A stretch of 64,000 bases of DNA from Streptomyces sp. AP-93. Lineage in GTDB: Bacteria > Actinomycetota > Actinomycetes > Streptomycetales > Streptomycetaceae. The notes under the pieces are model-generated. The model did not search any database, was not told the origin of the DNA, and was given only the letters and a program-made list of their open reading frames with translations. Position numbers and translations under genes: made by a program. This document shows, one piece after another, positions 1 to 9,330 of this stretch; position 1 is the first letter of the stretch; the number at the start of each line of letters is the position of its first letter. Location of the stretch: the NCBI RefSeq assembly GCF_022808175.1, contig NZ_JALGBX010000017.1:1-64000 (forward strand). Reading direction: 5' to 3'.

Positions 1-170
1 GTCTATCTCGGTCGTCACAAACTGAGAGTGGGCACCCTCGCGTCCGTACAGCTACCCCTTGGAATCAATCATCTAGGGCCCGTCGTCCCGAGCTCCAGGA
101 GCCACCGCACCGCCCGCCGTCTCAGTGGTCGATCGGCCGAAGAACCGACGACGCGCGCCACGTATTCTCG
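1..170. other. Left-edge non-coding stretch
   Basis: I see no convincing gene here. The only base pattern worth noting is TATTCT at 163-168, a possible -10 box about 8 bases before the ATG of the chorismate mutase gene, which would make that transcript leaderless. No good -35 partner is visible. Confidence 0.4.
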
Positions 171-176
171 GTGACC

Positions 177-542
177 ATGAACACCAGGGACATCGACGAG
201 AACGTCACCGCCGAGCTGGCCCGGCTCAGGGACAGCATCGACAACATCGACGCGGCCGTGGTCCACATGCTCGCCGAGCGGTTCAAGTGCACGCAGCAGG
301 TCGGCCACCTCAAGGCCCGCCACCAGCTGCCCCCGGCCGACCCGGGCCGCGAGGCCAGCCAGATCGCCCGGCTGCGCCAGCTCGCGGAGAACGCCAAACT
401 CGACCCCGCCTTCGCCGAGAAGCTCCTCAACTTCATCATCGCCGAGGTCATCCGCCACCACGAGACGATCGCCGCAGGCGACGGCGACGGCGACGGTGAG
501 GGCCAGGGCGACGGCGCAGGCGCAGGCGTAGGCGAGCGATAG
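177..542 (+). CDS. Chorismate mutase (AroQ type) with Gly/Asp repeat tail
   Basis: A 121-residue protein of the all-helical AroQ chorismate mutase family, which converts chorismate to prephenate on the way to Phe and Tyr. The first helix carries the family pattern ELARLRDSIDNIDAAVVHML followed by the second-helix lysine region (GHLKA) and a third helix rich in acidic residues. The start is taken at ATG 177; an in-frame GTG at 171 would add two residues. No ribosome site is visible, and TATTCT at 163-168 suggests a leaderless message. After the domain ends (about residue 100) the protein carries a run of Gly-Asp repeats (GDGDGDGEGQGDG) and then Gly-Ala repeats. These come from a simple GGCGAC tandem repeat and look like a slippage-born tail. 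Standalone enzyme, not fused to prephenate dehydratase. Confidence 0.85.
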   Translation: MNTRDIDENVTAELARLRDSIDNIDAAVVHMLAERFKCTQQVGHLKARHQLPPADPGREASQIARLRQLAENAKLDPAFAEKLLNFIIAEVIRHHETIAAGDGDGDGEGQGDGAGAGVGER

Positions 543-582
543 GAGCTGGGGCCCGGCGCCGCCATCCGGCAGCATGGGCCCC

Positions 583-3144
583 ATGTCCGCACTGACGCGC
601 AACGAAGCGCAGCTCCGAGCCCGGCTCCTCGACGTCCGGCACTACGAGGTCGCCCTCGACCTCACCACCGGCGACGAGACCTTCGAGTCCAGCACCGTCA
701 TCCGGTTCACCGCCCGCGCCGCCGGCGACACCTTCGTCGAGTTGAAGCCGGACGAACTGCGCTCCGCCGCCCTCGACGGACACCCCCTGGACCCGGCCGC
801 CCTCACCGACGGCCGCCTCCCCCTCACCGGCCTCACCGAGGGCCCCCACGAGCTCCGCATCGCCGCCCGCATGCGCTACTCCCGCACCGGCGAAGGCCTG
901 CACCGCTTCACCGACCCCGCGGACGGCGAGACGTACGTCTACACCCAGATGTTCCTCGACGACGTCCAGCGCGTCTTCCCGGCCTTCGACCAGCCCGACC
1001 TCAAGGCCGTGTTCGAGTTCACCGTCACCGCCCCCGCGCACTGGACCGTCCTCGCCAACGGCATCACCACCCGCATCGGCGAACGCCTCGGCCACAGCGA
1101 CAGCGACAGCGACAGCGGCGGCGGCTCGGGCGACGGCCCGGGCGACGGCTCCGCCGCCGAGGCCGGCATCTGGACATCGGCCCCCACACCCGTCATCTCC
1201 ACCTACCTCGCCGCCGTCGCCGCAGGCCCCTGGCACAGCGTCCGCACCGAACACGCCGGCCTCCCCTTCGGCATCCACTGCCGCCGCTCCCTCGCCCCCC
1301 ACCTCGACGCCGACGCGCAGGAGATCCTCGACCTCACCACCGCCTGCTACGACCGCTTCCACGAGAAGTTCACCGAGCCCTACCCCTTCGACTCCTACGA
1401 CCAGGCCTTCGTACCCGAGTTCAACGCCGGCGCCATGGAGAACCCGGGACTGGTCACCTTCCGCGACGACTACGTCTTCCGCTCCGCCGTCACCGACGCC
1501 GAACGCCAGCGCCGCGCCGTGACCATCGCGCACGAGATGGCCCACATGTGGTTCGGCGACCTCGTCACCCTCAGCTGGTGGGACGACATCTGGCTGAACG
1601 AATCCTTCGCCGAGTTCATGGGCTACCAGACCCTCATCGAAGCCACCCGCTTCACCGAGACCTGGACCGGATTCGCCATGGAACGCAAACCCTGGGGCTA
1701 CGACGCCGACCAGCGCCCCTCCACCCACCCCGTCGCCCCCGACGCCGCCTCCGTCCCCGACACCGCCTCAGCCCTCCTCAACTTCGACGGCATCTCCTAC
1801 GCCAAGGGCGCCTCCGCCCTGCGCCAACTCGTCGCCTGGCTCGGCGAGAAGGATTTCCTGGCCGGCATCAACACCCACTTCGCCCGCCACAAGTTCGCCA
1901 ACGCCTCCCTCGCCGACTTCGTGGACTCCCTCGCCGCCCACACCGACCGCGACGTCCACACCTGGGCCGAGACCTGGCTGCGCACCACCGGCGTCGACAC
2001 CCTCACCCCCCGCCTCGAAGAGAGCCACGGAGGCTGGACCCTCACCGTCGACCGCACCGGCAACCGCCCCCACCACATCGCCGTCGGCCTCTACGACCGC
2101 GCCCCGGACCGCGCCATCGAACCCCGCGAGGTCCTCGCCCTCGACGTCCCCTCCGACGAGGTCCTCTCCGTGAGCGGCCCGCGCCCCGCCCTCCTCGTCC
2201 TCAACGACGGCGACCTCACCTACGCCAAGGTCCGCCTCGACGAAACCTCCCTCGAAACCGCCCTGCGCGGCATCTCCCGCATCCCCGACCCGCTCACCCG
2301 CGCCGTCGTCTGGAACTCCCTGCGCGACATGGTCCGCGACGGCGAACTGGCCGCCGCCGACTACCTGGCGACCGCCGAAGCGCACATCCCCGACGAGTCC
2401 GACCTCGCGATCGTCCAGGGCGTCCTCACCTTCACCCGCACCCAGATCGCCGACCGCTACGTCACCCCCGACCGCCGGGGCGACGCACTCACCACCCTCA
2501 CCGCCATCGCCCGCGACCTGCTGCGGCGCACCGAGGACGGCTCCGACCCCGGCCTGCGGCTCGTCGCCGTCCGCACCCTCGTCGACAGCGCCACCCAGCC
2601 CGACACCATCGCCGGCTGGCTCGCCGACGGCACCGTCCCCGGCGGCCCCGACCTCGACCCCGAACTGCGCTGGCGCATCCTGGCCCGCCTGTCCGTCCTC
2701 GGCGCGGCCGGCGAAACCGAGATCGACGAAGCCCTCGCCGCCGACCCCAGCGCCACCGGCCGCGAAGGCGCCGCCCGCTGCCGGGCCGCCCTCCCGACGG
2801 CCGAGGCCAAGGCCGCCGCCTGGGAGCGCCTCTTCCACGACGACTCCCTCTCCAACTACCTCTTCACCGCCACCGCCCAAGGCTTCTGGCAGCCCGAACA
2901 GGCCGACCTGCTACGGGACTACGTACCCCGCGCCTACTCCGAGGCCGTCACCCTCGCAGCCCGCCGCGGCCCCGCCATCGCCGACGCCGCCGGCCGCTGG
3001 GCCCTCCCCGGACACGAAATCACCGAAGCCAACCTCGAGGCCGGCCACGAAGCCCTGACCGCCCCCGACATCACCCCGCTCCTCCACCGCAAACTCGTAG
3101 ACCACCTCGACGACCTCACCCGAGCCCTACGCGCCCACCCCTAA
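583..3144 (+). CDS. pepN: Aminopeptidase N (M1 zinc metallopeptidase)
   Basis: An 853-residue cytosolic M1 aminopeptidase that removes N-terminal amino acids from peptides. The substrate-binding motif GAMEN lies at residues 283-287 and the zinc site HEMAH at 317-321, with the third ligand Glu about 19 residues later in WLNESFAEF. The C-terminal half is the alpha-helical ERAP1-like domain, and the length fits actinobacterial PepN. An in-frame ATG lies at 574, but MSALTRNEAQ at 583 matches the usual start. Odd point: residues ~171-194 (HSDSDSDSGGGSGDGPGDGS) form a low-complexity insertion made from AGCGAC repeats, in a loop before the catalytic domain. The gene follows chorismate mutase by 40 bases and could be co-transcribed. 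Confidence 0.95.
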   Translation: MSALTRNEAQLRARLLDVRHYEVALDLTTGDETFESSTVIRFTARAAGDTFVELKPDELRSAALDGHPLDPAALTDGRLPLTGLTEGPHELRIAARMRYSRTGEGLHRFTDPADGETYVYTQMFLDDVQRVFPAFDQPDLKAVFEFTVTAPAHWTVLANGITTRIGERLGHSDSDSDSGGGSGDGPGDGSAAEAGIWTSAPTPVISTYLAAVAAGPWHSVRTEHAGLPFGIHCRRSLAPHLDADAQEILDLTTACYDRFHEKFTEPYPFDSYDQAFVPEFNAGAMENPGLVTFRDDYVFRSAVTDAERQRRAVTIAHEMAHMWFGDLVTLSWWDDIWLNESFAEFMGYQTLIEATRFTETWTGFAMERKPWGYDADQRPSTHPVAPDAASVPDTASALLNFDGISYAKGASALRQLVAWLGEKDFLAGINTHFARHKFANASLADFVDSLAAHTDRDVHTWAETWLRTTGVDTLTPRLEESHGGWTLTVDRTGNRPHHIAVGLYDRAPDRAIEPREVLALDVPSDEVLSVSGPRPALLVLNDGDLTYAKVRLDETSLETALRGISRIPDPLTRAVVWNSLRDMVRDGELAAADYLATAEAHIPDESDLAIVQGVLTFTRTQIADRYVTPDRRGDALTTLTAIARDLLRRTEDGSDPGLRLVAVRTLVDSATQPDTIAGWLADGTVPGGPDLDPELRWRILARLSVLGAAGETEIDEALAADPSATGREGAARCRAALPTAEAKAAAWERLFHDDSLSNYLFTATAQGFWQPEQADLLRDYVPRAYSEAVTLAARRGPAIADAAGRWALPGHEITEANLEAGHEALTAPDITPLLHRKLVDHLDDLTRALRAHP

Positions 3145-3789
3145 CCCCAGCCCCCCGCCCCCCGGCCCCCACGAGGGTCCGGGGCCAAACCCCCTCCCCA
3201 CCCGGCGCCCCACCCGCCGGTGCCCGGCCTGATTTCGCCCGGGGCCGCCCCCGCCCGGGCCCGACCGCGCCCTCCCCAGCCGCCCTCGCCGCGCCCGCCC
3301 GGCCGTGCTCCGCACCGCCTGCCCCGCCCCGCTGGGCGCGCTCGGCCGCGCCCAGCCGGCGGCGCCGCGCCCGGCCCGGCCCGCCCCGTCTGGCCGCGCT
3401 CCGCCGCCCAGCCCGGTCTGCCCCCGCCGGGGCCGTCCGGGGCCGCCGCCCCGGGGCCCCTCAGGCCTGTTGGCCCCTGTACGCGCCCACGGCCCGGCCG
3501 GCACCCGGACCGTCGCCCAGAACGCCGCGGCGTGGCCGACGCGCCGATCGGCAGCGCCGCAGCGTAGAAGCCCCACGCGCAGCCACACGAGGCTGAACGG
3601 CGTGGTGAGCAACGGCGACCACATCCCCCGACCCCTCCGCCGGCGCGCGCACCACCGCAGACGGCTTGAAATCAACCACCCATAAACCCGGGCGGTTACC
3701 CCATTCGGGTCGGATCGTTGTACCCCCGGGTCACCGACCCAGCACAGCGGCACCACCCGCCGCCGAACCGTTCCCGTGAGGACAACCGC
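3145..3789. other. Long C-rich intergenic region before the desA-like gene
   Basis: 645 bases without a gene I can support. Bases 3150-3480 are extremely C-rich, proline-codon-like in every forward frame, and contain the 12-mer GATTTCGCCCGG (3231-3242), also found in the repeat cluster at 56010-56021, so part may be degenerate dispersed repeat. Bases 3480-3680 are more balanced; a short leftward open frame (3461-3679) exists but has no ribosome site and no recognisable protein. Close to the next gene, ACCCCATTCGGGT (3698-3710) is an inverted-repeat motif that recurs in opposite orientation before the chaplin gene. No iron-box (TTAGGTTAGGCT-like) sequence was seen. Confidence 0.5.
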
Positions 3790-5190
3790 ATGACAGCGCC
3801 CCCCGGCACAGGCAGACGCGGCACCGCCCCGCTCGCCGGCGGACCCCACGGCCCCGACGCCCTGCAACCCCTCCTCGCCACCGTCCTCGACGCCCTGCGC
3901 ACCGGAGCCCGCGCCCGCGGCGGACCGCTCCCGGCCGGCGGACCCGAGGCCGTCACCGCCCGCGTCACCGCCGCACTCGGCGAAGTGTTCCCCGACCACG
4001 GACACGGCGACCACGAAGCACTACGGACCCTCGTCCACACCCTCACCGCCGGCGCCGCCGACCCCGCCGACCCCCTGTGCGCAGCCCACCTGCACTGCCC
4101 ACCCCTCGCCGTCGCGGCCGCCGCCGACCTCGCCGCCAGCGCCCTCAACGCCTCCCTCGACTCCTGGGACCAGGCCCCCGCCGCCTCCGCCCTCGAAGCC
4201 CTCCTCACCCGCACGCTCGCCGCGGAATTCCACGACACCCCCCACCCCGACGCCGTCCTCACCACCGGCGGCACCGAAGCCAACCACCTCGCCCTCCTCC
4301 TCGCCCGCGAACGCCACGGCCCCCACCTCACCGTCCTGCACGGCGCCAACGCCCACCACTCCATCCCGCGCGCCGCCTGGCTCCTCGGCCTACCCCCCGC
4401 CCGCAGCCTCCCCACCCCCACCGGAACCCTCACCCCCGCCACCCTCGCCCAGGCCCTCGCCACCACCACCGGCCCCGTCCTCGTCACCGCCACCGCAGGC
4501 ACCACCGACGCAGGACTCATCGACCCCCTCGACGCCCTCGCCGACCTCTGCGACCAACACGGCGCCGACCTCCACATCGACGCCGCCTACGGCGGCCTCC
4601 TCCACCTCAGCCCCCGCCACCGCCCCAAACTCGCCGGCCTGCACCGCGCCCGGTCGATCACCATCGACCTCCACAAACTCGGCTGGCAACCCATCGCCGC
4701 CGGACTCCTCACCGTCCCCGACACCACCCTGCTCGCCCCCCTCACCCACCAGGCCGACTACCTCAACGCCCCCGACGACACCCAAGCCGGCCTCCCCGAC
4801 CTCCTCGGCCGCTCCCTGCGCACCACCCGCCGCGCAGACGCCCTCAAGATCGCCGCCACCCTGCGCTCCCTCGGCCGAGACGGCCTCACCCACCTCATCG
4901 ACCGCACCTGCGCCCGCGCCGACCAGCTCGCCCGACTCCTCGAAGCACACCCCGCCTTCGAACTCCACGCGGCGCCCACCATCAGCACCGTCCTGTTCCG
5001 GCCCACCCACGCCGACGACACCGCACTCGCCACCCTGCGCCGCACCCTCCTCCAGGGCGGCACCGCCGTACTGGGCCGGGCCACCGCCGACGGCCGCCTC
5101 TGGCTCAAGGCCACCCTGCTCAACCCCCACACCACGGCGGGGGACCTGGACGCCCTCGTGAACCTCCTGGAAGGCAGCACCCACCGATGA
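3790..5190 (+). CDS. PLP-dependent lysine/diamino acid decarboxylase, DesA-like
   Basis: A 466-residue group II PLP-dependent decarboxylase, related to DesA, which makes cadaverine from lysine for desferrioxamine-type siderophores. Visible signatures are TGGTEANHLALLLARE (PLP phosphate/substrate region), IDAAYGG with the aspartate that contacts the PLP ring nitrogen, and DLHKLGWQP with the Schiff-base lysine. The start at ATG 3790 follows GAGGA by a few bases. Its stop overlaps the next start (ATGA), so it is translationally coupled to a lysine N6-hydroxylase, which supports lysine as substrate. The acyltransferase and synthetase normally completing this pathway are not in the window. DABA or other amino-acid decarboxylase activity cannot be excluded. 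Confidence 0.8.
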   Translation: MTAPPGTGRRGTAPLAGGPHGPDALQPLLATVLDALRTGARARGGPLPAGGPEAVTARVTAALGEVFPDHGHGDHEALRTLVHTLTAGAADPADPLCAAHLHCPPLAVAAAADLAASALNASLDSWDQAPAASALEALLTRTLAAEFHDTPHPDAVLTTGGTEANHLALLLARERHGPHLTVLHGANAHHSIPRAAWLLGLPPARSLPTPTGTLTPATLAQALATTTGPVLVTATAGTTDAGLIDPLDALADLCDQHGADLHIDAAYGGLLHLSPRHRPKLAGLHRARSITIDLHKLGWQPIAAGLLTVPDTTLLAPLTHQADYLNAPDDTQAGLPDLLGRSLRTTRRADALKIAATLRSLGRDGLTHLIDRTCARADQLARLLEAHPAFELHAAPTISTVLFRPTHADDTALATLRRTLLQGGTAVLGRATADGRLWLKATLLNPHTTAGDLDALVNLLEGSTHR

Positions 5191-6596
5191 CCGCCCAGCT
5201 CGATGCACCCCACGACCTCGTCGGAATCGGCATCGGCCCCTTCAACCTCTCCCTCGCGGCCCTCGCCCACGGCCTGCCCCAACAAGGCGCCGGAGAACTC
5301 GCCACCGCCTTCTACGACCAGCGCCGCGACTTCCGCTGGCACCCAGGACTCCTCATCGACGGAGCCACCCTCCAAGTCCCCTTCCTCGCCGACCTCGTCA
5401 CCCTCGCCGACCCCACCAGCCCCTGGTCATTCCTCAGCTACCTCAAGCACAAGGAACGCCTCTTCCCCTTCTACTTCGCCGAGAGCTTCCACATCCAGCG
5501 CGCCGAATACGACGCCTACTGCCGCTGGGTCGCCGGCCGCCTGCCCGGACTCCACTTCGGCCACCAAGTCGACGCCGTCCGCTGGAACCCCGAACGCGAC
5601 CTCTTCGAAGTCGACTTCACCCAAGTCGACGCCGACGGAGAAGCCGAAGCCCTCGGCCGCACCTACACCCGCAACCTCGCCCTCGGCATCGGCACCGCCC
5701 CCTACGTCCCCGAACCGCTGCGCCCCCTCGCCGAAGCCCCCACCGTCCCGGTGATCCACTCCTCCGAGTACCTCGACAACCGCCAGCGCATCCTCGGCGC
5801 CGACCACGTCACCGTCATCGGATCGGGCCAGTCCGGAGCCGAGGTCTTCCTCGACCTGCTCCGCTCCCGCCCCGCCGGCCGCGAACGCCTCACCTGGCTC
5901 GCCCGCACCCCCTCCTTCGCCCCCATGGAGTACTCCAAGCTCGGCCTGGAACACTTCACCCCCGACTACACCCGCTACTTCCACTCCCTCCCCGAACCGG
6001 TACGCGACCGCCTCGTCCCCGCCCAATGGCAACTCCACAAGGGCATCGACGCAGCCACCATCGCCGCCATCCACGAGGAGCTCTACCGCCGCACCCTCGA
6101 CGGAGGCTGGCCCGACGCCGTCCTCACCCCCGGAGTCAGCGTCCGCACCGCCGGCCGCGTCGCCACCACCAAGGTCGAACTCCACCTCGAACACGTCGAC
6201 CAGGGCACCCGCTCCCGCCTCACCACCGACGCCGTCGTCCTCGCCACCGGCTACCGCGAACGCCCCCTCGCCCGCCTCCTCGCCGGACTCGACCCCTACC
6301 TGCGCAAGGACTCCTCCGGCCGCCCCCGCATCGACGACCGCTACCGGATGATCACCGACCCCACCGTCACCGGCAGCGTCTTCGTCCAGAACGGCGAACG
6401 CCACACCCACGGCGTCGGAGCCCCCGACCTCGGCCTCGCCGCCTGGCGCAGCGCCGCCATCCTGAACACCCTGACGGGCAAAGAGCCCTACCCCCAGCCC
6501 ACCCGCACGGCCTTCACCACCTTCGGCCTCCAACAGCGGGAGCACACCCGGCCCCAACCCGCCGGCGAACTACTCCCACTGGTCGAGCACCCGTAA
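5187..6596 (+). CDS. Lysine N6-monooxygenase, DesB-like
   Basis: A 469-residue flavin-dependent N-hydroxylase (IucD/PvdA/DesB family) that hydroxylates the side-chain amine of lysine or cadaverine to make hydroxamate siderophore precursors. The FAD-binding motif GIGIGPFNLSLAAL is at residues ~13-26, the NADPH motif VIGSGQSGAEVF near 212, and the family ATGY motif (LATGYRE) near 353. Its ATG overlaps the stop of the decarboxylase gene. Immediately after its stop there is AAGGAG (6597-6602 region), a good ribosome site leading to no start codon, followed by a 12-base duplication of the 3' end of the facing nucleotidase gene. This suggests further operon genes were lost or never captured here. 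Confidence 0.88.
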   Translation: MTAQLDAPHDLVGIGIGPFNLSLAALAHGLPQQGAGELATAFYDQRRDFRWHPGLLIDGATLQVPFLADLVTLADPTSPWSFLSYLKHKERLFPFYFAESFHIQRAEYDAYCRWVAGRLPGLHFGHQVDAVRWNPERDLFEVDFTQVDADGEAEALGRTYTRNLALGIGTAPYVPEPLRPLAEAPTVPVIHSSEYLDNRQRILGADHVTVIGSGQSGAEVFLDLLRSRPAGRERLTWLARTPSFAPMEYSKLGLEHFTPDYTRYFHSLPEPVRDRLVPAQWQLHKGIDAATIAAIHEELYRRTLDGGWPDAVLTPGVSVRTAGRVATTKVELHLEHVDQGTRSRLTTDAVVLATGYRERPLARLLAGLDPYLRKDSSGRPRIDDRYRMITDPTVTGSVFVQNGERHTHGVGAPDLGLAAWRSAAILNTLTGKEPYPQPTRTAFTTFGLQQREHTRPQPAGELLPLVEHP

Positions 6597-6605
6597 GGAG
6601 AAACG

Positions 6606-6633
6606 TTTAGAAGACCGCCGCTTTAGAAGACCG
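6606..6633. repeat. 12-bp direct repeat at the DesB/nucleotidase junction
   Basis: TTTAGAAGACCG occurs at 6606-6617 and again at 6622-6633. The second copy is the natural 3' end of the leftward nucleotidase gene (stop codon complement at 6623-6625); the first lies just beyond the DesB stop. It looks like a recombination or insertion scar that duplicated the gene end. Confidence 0.6.
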
Positions 6634-8434
6634 GTGTCCCGGCTCGGGTCAGCCGCCAGTCCACGGACGCGAACTGCGCCGGGTCCACCGTCCCCTTCGC
6701 CTTCACCCACTGGATGATCGTGTTGCGTATTTCATCCGAGTTCGCCCACAACTGCTTCGACTGCGGCACGTGCGGGAAGTTCCCGCCACCCGAAGCCCGG
6801 TAGTTGTTCACCGCCAGCACGAACTGCGCCGCCGGATCCACCGGCTCCCCCTGGAACGACAGCCCCGAGATCCGCGAACCCACCGGCTCGGAAACATCGA
6901 TGTCGTACGTCAACCCGTACACGGCGTCGTAGTTGTAGTCCGGCGTACCCTCCGCGTTCGTCAGCTTCGCCGGATCCACCACCTCACCGGGCGCCGTCCG
7001 CACGTAGTACTTCGCCGAATACTCCAGATAATCCCTGACCTGCGCACCCGTCAGCAGCCGCGCCTCCAGCGTGTTCTCGAACGGATACAGACCCGCCGCA
7101 TCCCTGATCGTCACCTGCCCGGCCGGAATCGCCGCCGTCCGCGAGAAGCACGAAGCCTGCGACAGCACCGGCAGCGCCCCCCACTCCGTACCCGCCAGCG
7201 CACCCTTGACCGTCTCCGCCTGCACGTGATTGATCAGGTCGATGATCGCCACGTCCTTGACCGGACCGTCCACCGAGGACATCGCCTGCGTCGACGTACC
7301 GATCACCTGGTTCACATACGCCACGACCTTGCGGTGCTCGTCCGACAGCAGCCCCACTATCTCCGGGTCCTCCACCGCCGCATTCGAATTCAGCACCCGG
7401 GCCGACACCTTCGACACCGACCAGCAGCCCTTCGCCCACGTCAGCTCGAAGTCGAACAGCGTCAGCCGCTGCCCCCACTTCAGCGGCTCGGACAACACCA
7501 CGTCCTTGCCCGTCGCCCTGTTCCGCACCCGGTACTCCGGGATCTCCGTATGCGCGTGCCCCACCAGGATCGCGTCGATCCCCGGCACCTGCTCCGCCAC
7601 CAGACCCGCCGCGTTCTCGACGTACGGCAACTGATCCCCGTAACTCGACGTACCACTCGAACCCGAATGCGCCGACACGATCACCACATCCGCACCCAGC
7701 GACCGCAGCCGCGGCACGTACTTCGCCGCCTGCTCCTCAAGACCGGGGAACGTCATCTTCCCCTGCACGTTGGCCTTGTCCCAGATCGCGATCCCCGGAT
7801 TCGTCAGACCCAGCACCGCGACCTTCACGTCCCGCCCGTGCGGAGTACGCAACCGGTGCATGCTGTACGGCGGGAACGCCGGCCGCAGCGTCTTCGCATC
7901 CAGCGCGTTCGCCCCCAGCAGCGGGAACTCGCACTGCTCCTCGAACTTCCGCAGCACCGGAATGCCGTAATTGAACTCGTGGTTCCCCAGCGCCGCCGAG
8001 TCATAACCGATCGCGTTCATCGCCTGCGCCATCGGATGAACCGGACCGCGCCGCGCGGTGATCGGATCCACCTTCGCGTAGTAGTACGAAAGCTGCGTCC
8101 CCTGAATGGTGTCCCCGGCATCGATCAGCAGCGTGTTGCGCCGCCCCTTCTCCGCCCGCACCTGGTTCACCAGCGTGGAGATCTTCGCCAGACCGACGTC
8201 GTTGTGCGCCTTGTCGTCGAACTCCTTGTCCGTGAAGTAATCCCAGTTGAAGACGTTCCCGTGCAGGTCCGTCGTCCCCATCACCGTGAACGCGTACGTC
8301 CTCGGCCGCGCGCCGGAAGCGCCGCCGACCACCGCGTCAGCCGCAGCGGCCGGGGTGCTCGTGGCCCCCGCCAACGCCACAGCCGCACCCGTCGCAGCCG
8401 AAGTGCCCAGAAATGTCCTACGGTCAAACGCCAT
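6623..8434 (-). CDS. Tat-exported bifunctional metallophosphatase / 5'-nucleotidase
   Basis: A 603-residue secreted enzyme of the UshA/CpdB type, expected to hydrolyse nucleotides or 2',3'-cyclic nucleotides outside the cell and release phosphate. The N-terminus MAFDRRTFLGTSAA is a twin-arginine signal followed by an Ala-rich hydrophobic stretch. Metallophosphatase metal motifs follow in order: GTTDLHGN, LIDAGDTIQG, LGNHEFNYG and VGHAHTE. The C-terminal 5'-nucleotidase domain includes the substrate segment GGGNFP near the end. The start at 8434 is preceded by GGGGAG at the right distance; longer in-frame starts would bury the signal peptide. Divergent from the SIMPL gene. Top strand is C-rich across it, the reverse of later leftward genes. 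Confidence 0.9.
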   Translation of the reverse strand: MAFDRRTFLGTSAATGAAVALAGATSTPAAAADAVVGGASGARPRTYAFTVMGTTDLHGNVFNWDYFTDKEFDDKAHNDVGLAKISTLVNQVRAEKGRRNTLLIDAGDTIQGTQLSYYYAKVDPITARRGPVHPMAQAMNAIGYDSAALGNHEFNYGIPVLRKFEEQCEFPLLGANALDAKTLRPAFPPYSMHRLRTPHGRDVKVAVLGLTNPGIAIWDKANVQGKMTFPGLEEQAAKYVPRLRSLGADVVIVSAHSGSSGTSSYGDQLPYVENAAGLVAEQVPGIDAILVGHAHTEIPEYRVRNRATGKDVVLSEPLKWGQRLTLFDFELTWAKGCWSVSKVSARVLNSNAAVEDPEIVGLLSDEHRKVVAYVNQVIGTSTQAMSSVDGPVKDVAIIDLINHVQAETVKGALAGTEWGALPVLSQASCFSRTAAIPAGQVTIRDAAGLYPFENTLEARLLTGAQVRDYLEYSAKYYVRTAPGEVVDPAKLTNAEGTPDYNYDAVYGLTYDIDVSEPVGSRISGLSFQGEPVDPAAQFVLAVNNYRASGGGNFPHVPQSKQLWANSDEIRNTIIQWVKAKGTVDPAQFASVDWRLTRAGTPVF

Positions 8435-8574
8435 GCCATCTCCCCTTGTGAGGTGCGTGTGTACGGACAGGCAACGCGCGTAGATTCTGACCCAGCAGTA
8501 ACAAGACGCAACACCCCCACCAGGTTTCGATCCGATGACCACCCCCGTACGAGCAGCAGTGCGAGAGTGAATCC

Positions 8575-9276
8575 ATGACCCACGACGCATCGCACCAGCC
8601 CTACGGAACCCCCGAAGTCCCCCGCGTCGCAGTCCGCGGCGAAGCCACCCTCGAAGTCGACCCCGAAATCGCCCGCATCGGCATCACCGTCAGCGCCCGC
8701 GGCACCGACCGGCGCACCGCCCTCGAAGACCTCACCCGCCGCAACAACGCCGTCCTCGACCTCGTCAAAAGCTACGGAGACCCCGTCGAAAAACTCGAAA
8801 CCGGCGCCTTCTCCATCACCCCCGAACTCACCCGCCACGGCCGCGGCGAACGCATCCGCGCCTACCACGGACGCGTCCACCTCACCGCCGAACTCAACGA
8901 CTTCACCACCCTCGGCGAACTCACCACCCGCCTCGCCGACCTCGAACTCACCCAAGTCGACGGACCCTGGTGGGCCCTGCGCCCCACCTCACCCGCCCAC
9001 GGCGAAGCCCGCCGCCAAGCCGTACTCGAAGCCGTCCAGCGCGCCCGCGAATACGCCGCCGCCCTCGGAGCCAACCTCGCCGCCCTCGTCGAACTCGCCG
9101 ACCTCGGAGCCGAGAACGCACCCGCCCCCTTCCAGGCAGCCGGCGGCGGCATGCGCACCATGGCCTTCAGCGCCGCCGAAGACACAGGCGCCCCCGCCCT
9201 CGACCTCGAACCCCAGCGCCAGACCGTCTACGCGCAGGTGAACGCACGCTTCACAATGACCCCTCCCCAGCTCTGA
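8575..9276 (+). CDS. SIMPL domain protein (DUF541/YggE family)
   Basis: A 233-residue protein of the SIMPL/DUF541 family. The pattern VAVRGEATLEVDPEIARIGITVSARG at the start and the internal GAFSIT.PEL and RAREYAAALGA segments are typical. Family members such as E. coli YggE are linked to oxidative stress tolerance, but the biochemical role is unclear. Unlike many family members it has no signal peptide and appears cytosolic. It is followed by a strong hairpin at 9299-9322, so it is probably monocistronic. Confidence 0.85.
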   Translation: MTHDASHQPYGTPEVPRVAVRGEATLEVDPEIARIGITVSARGTDRRTALEDLTRRNNAVLDLVKSYGDPVEKLETGAFSITPELTRHGRGERIRAYHGRVHLTAELNDFTTLGELTTRLADLELTQVDGPWWALRPTSPAHGEARRQAVLEAVQRAREYAAALGANLAALVELADLGAENAPAPFQAAGGGMRTMAFSAAEDTGAPALDLEPQRQTVYAQVNARFTMTPPQL

Positions 9277-9298
9277 AAACCTGCACGATCGGCGCCCC

Positions 9299-9322
9299 GG
9301 GGGTGCTCATCAGAGCACCCCC
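9299..9322 (+). terminator. Hairpin terminator after SIMPL gene
   Basis: Perfect 10-bp stem GGGGGTGCTC / GAGCACCCCC with a 4-base loop, 22 bases after the SIMPL stop. There is no T-run, as is usual for Streptomyces terminators. Confidence 0.75.
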
Positions 9323-9330
9323 ATGCACAT

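Noticed and set aside
3461..3679. Small leftward gene between pepN and the desA-like gene
   Set aside because: No ribosome site, no recognisable protein, Arg/Ala-rich composition typical of non-coding GC-rich DNA.
3700..3789. Iron-responsive (DmdR/IdeR) operator before the desA-like gene
   Set aside because: Expected TTAGGTTAGGCT-like palindrome not seen; only an unrelated short inverted repeat is present.
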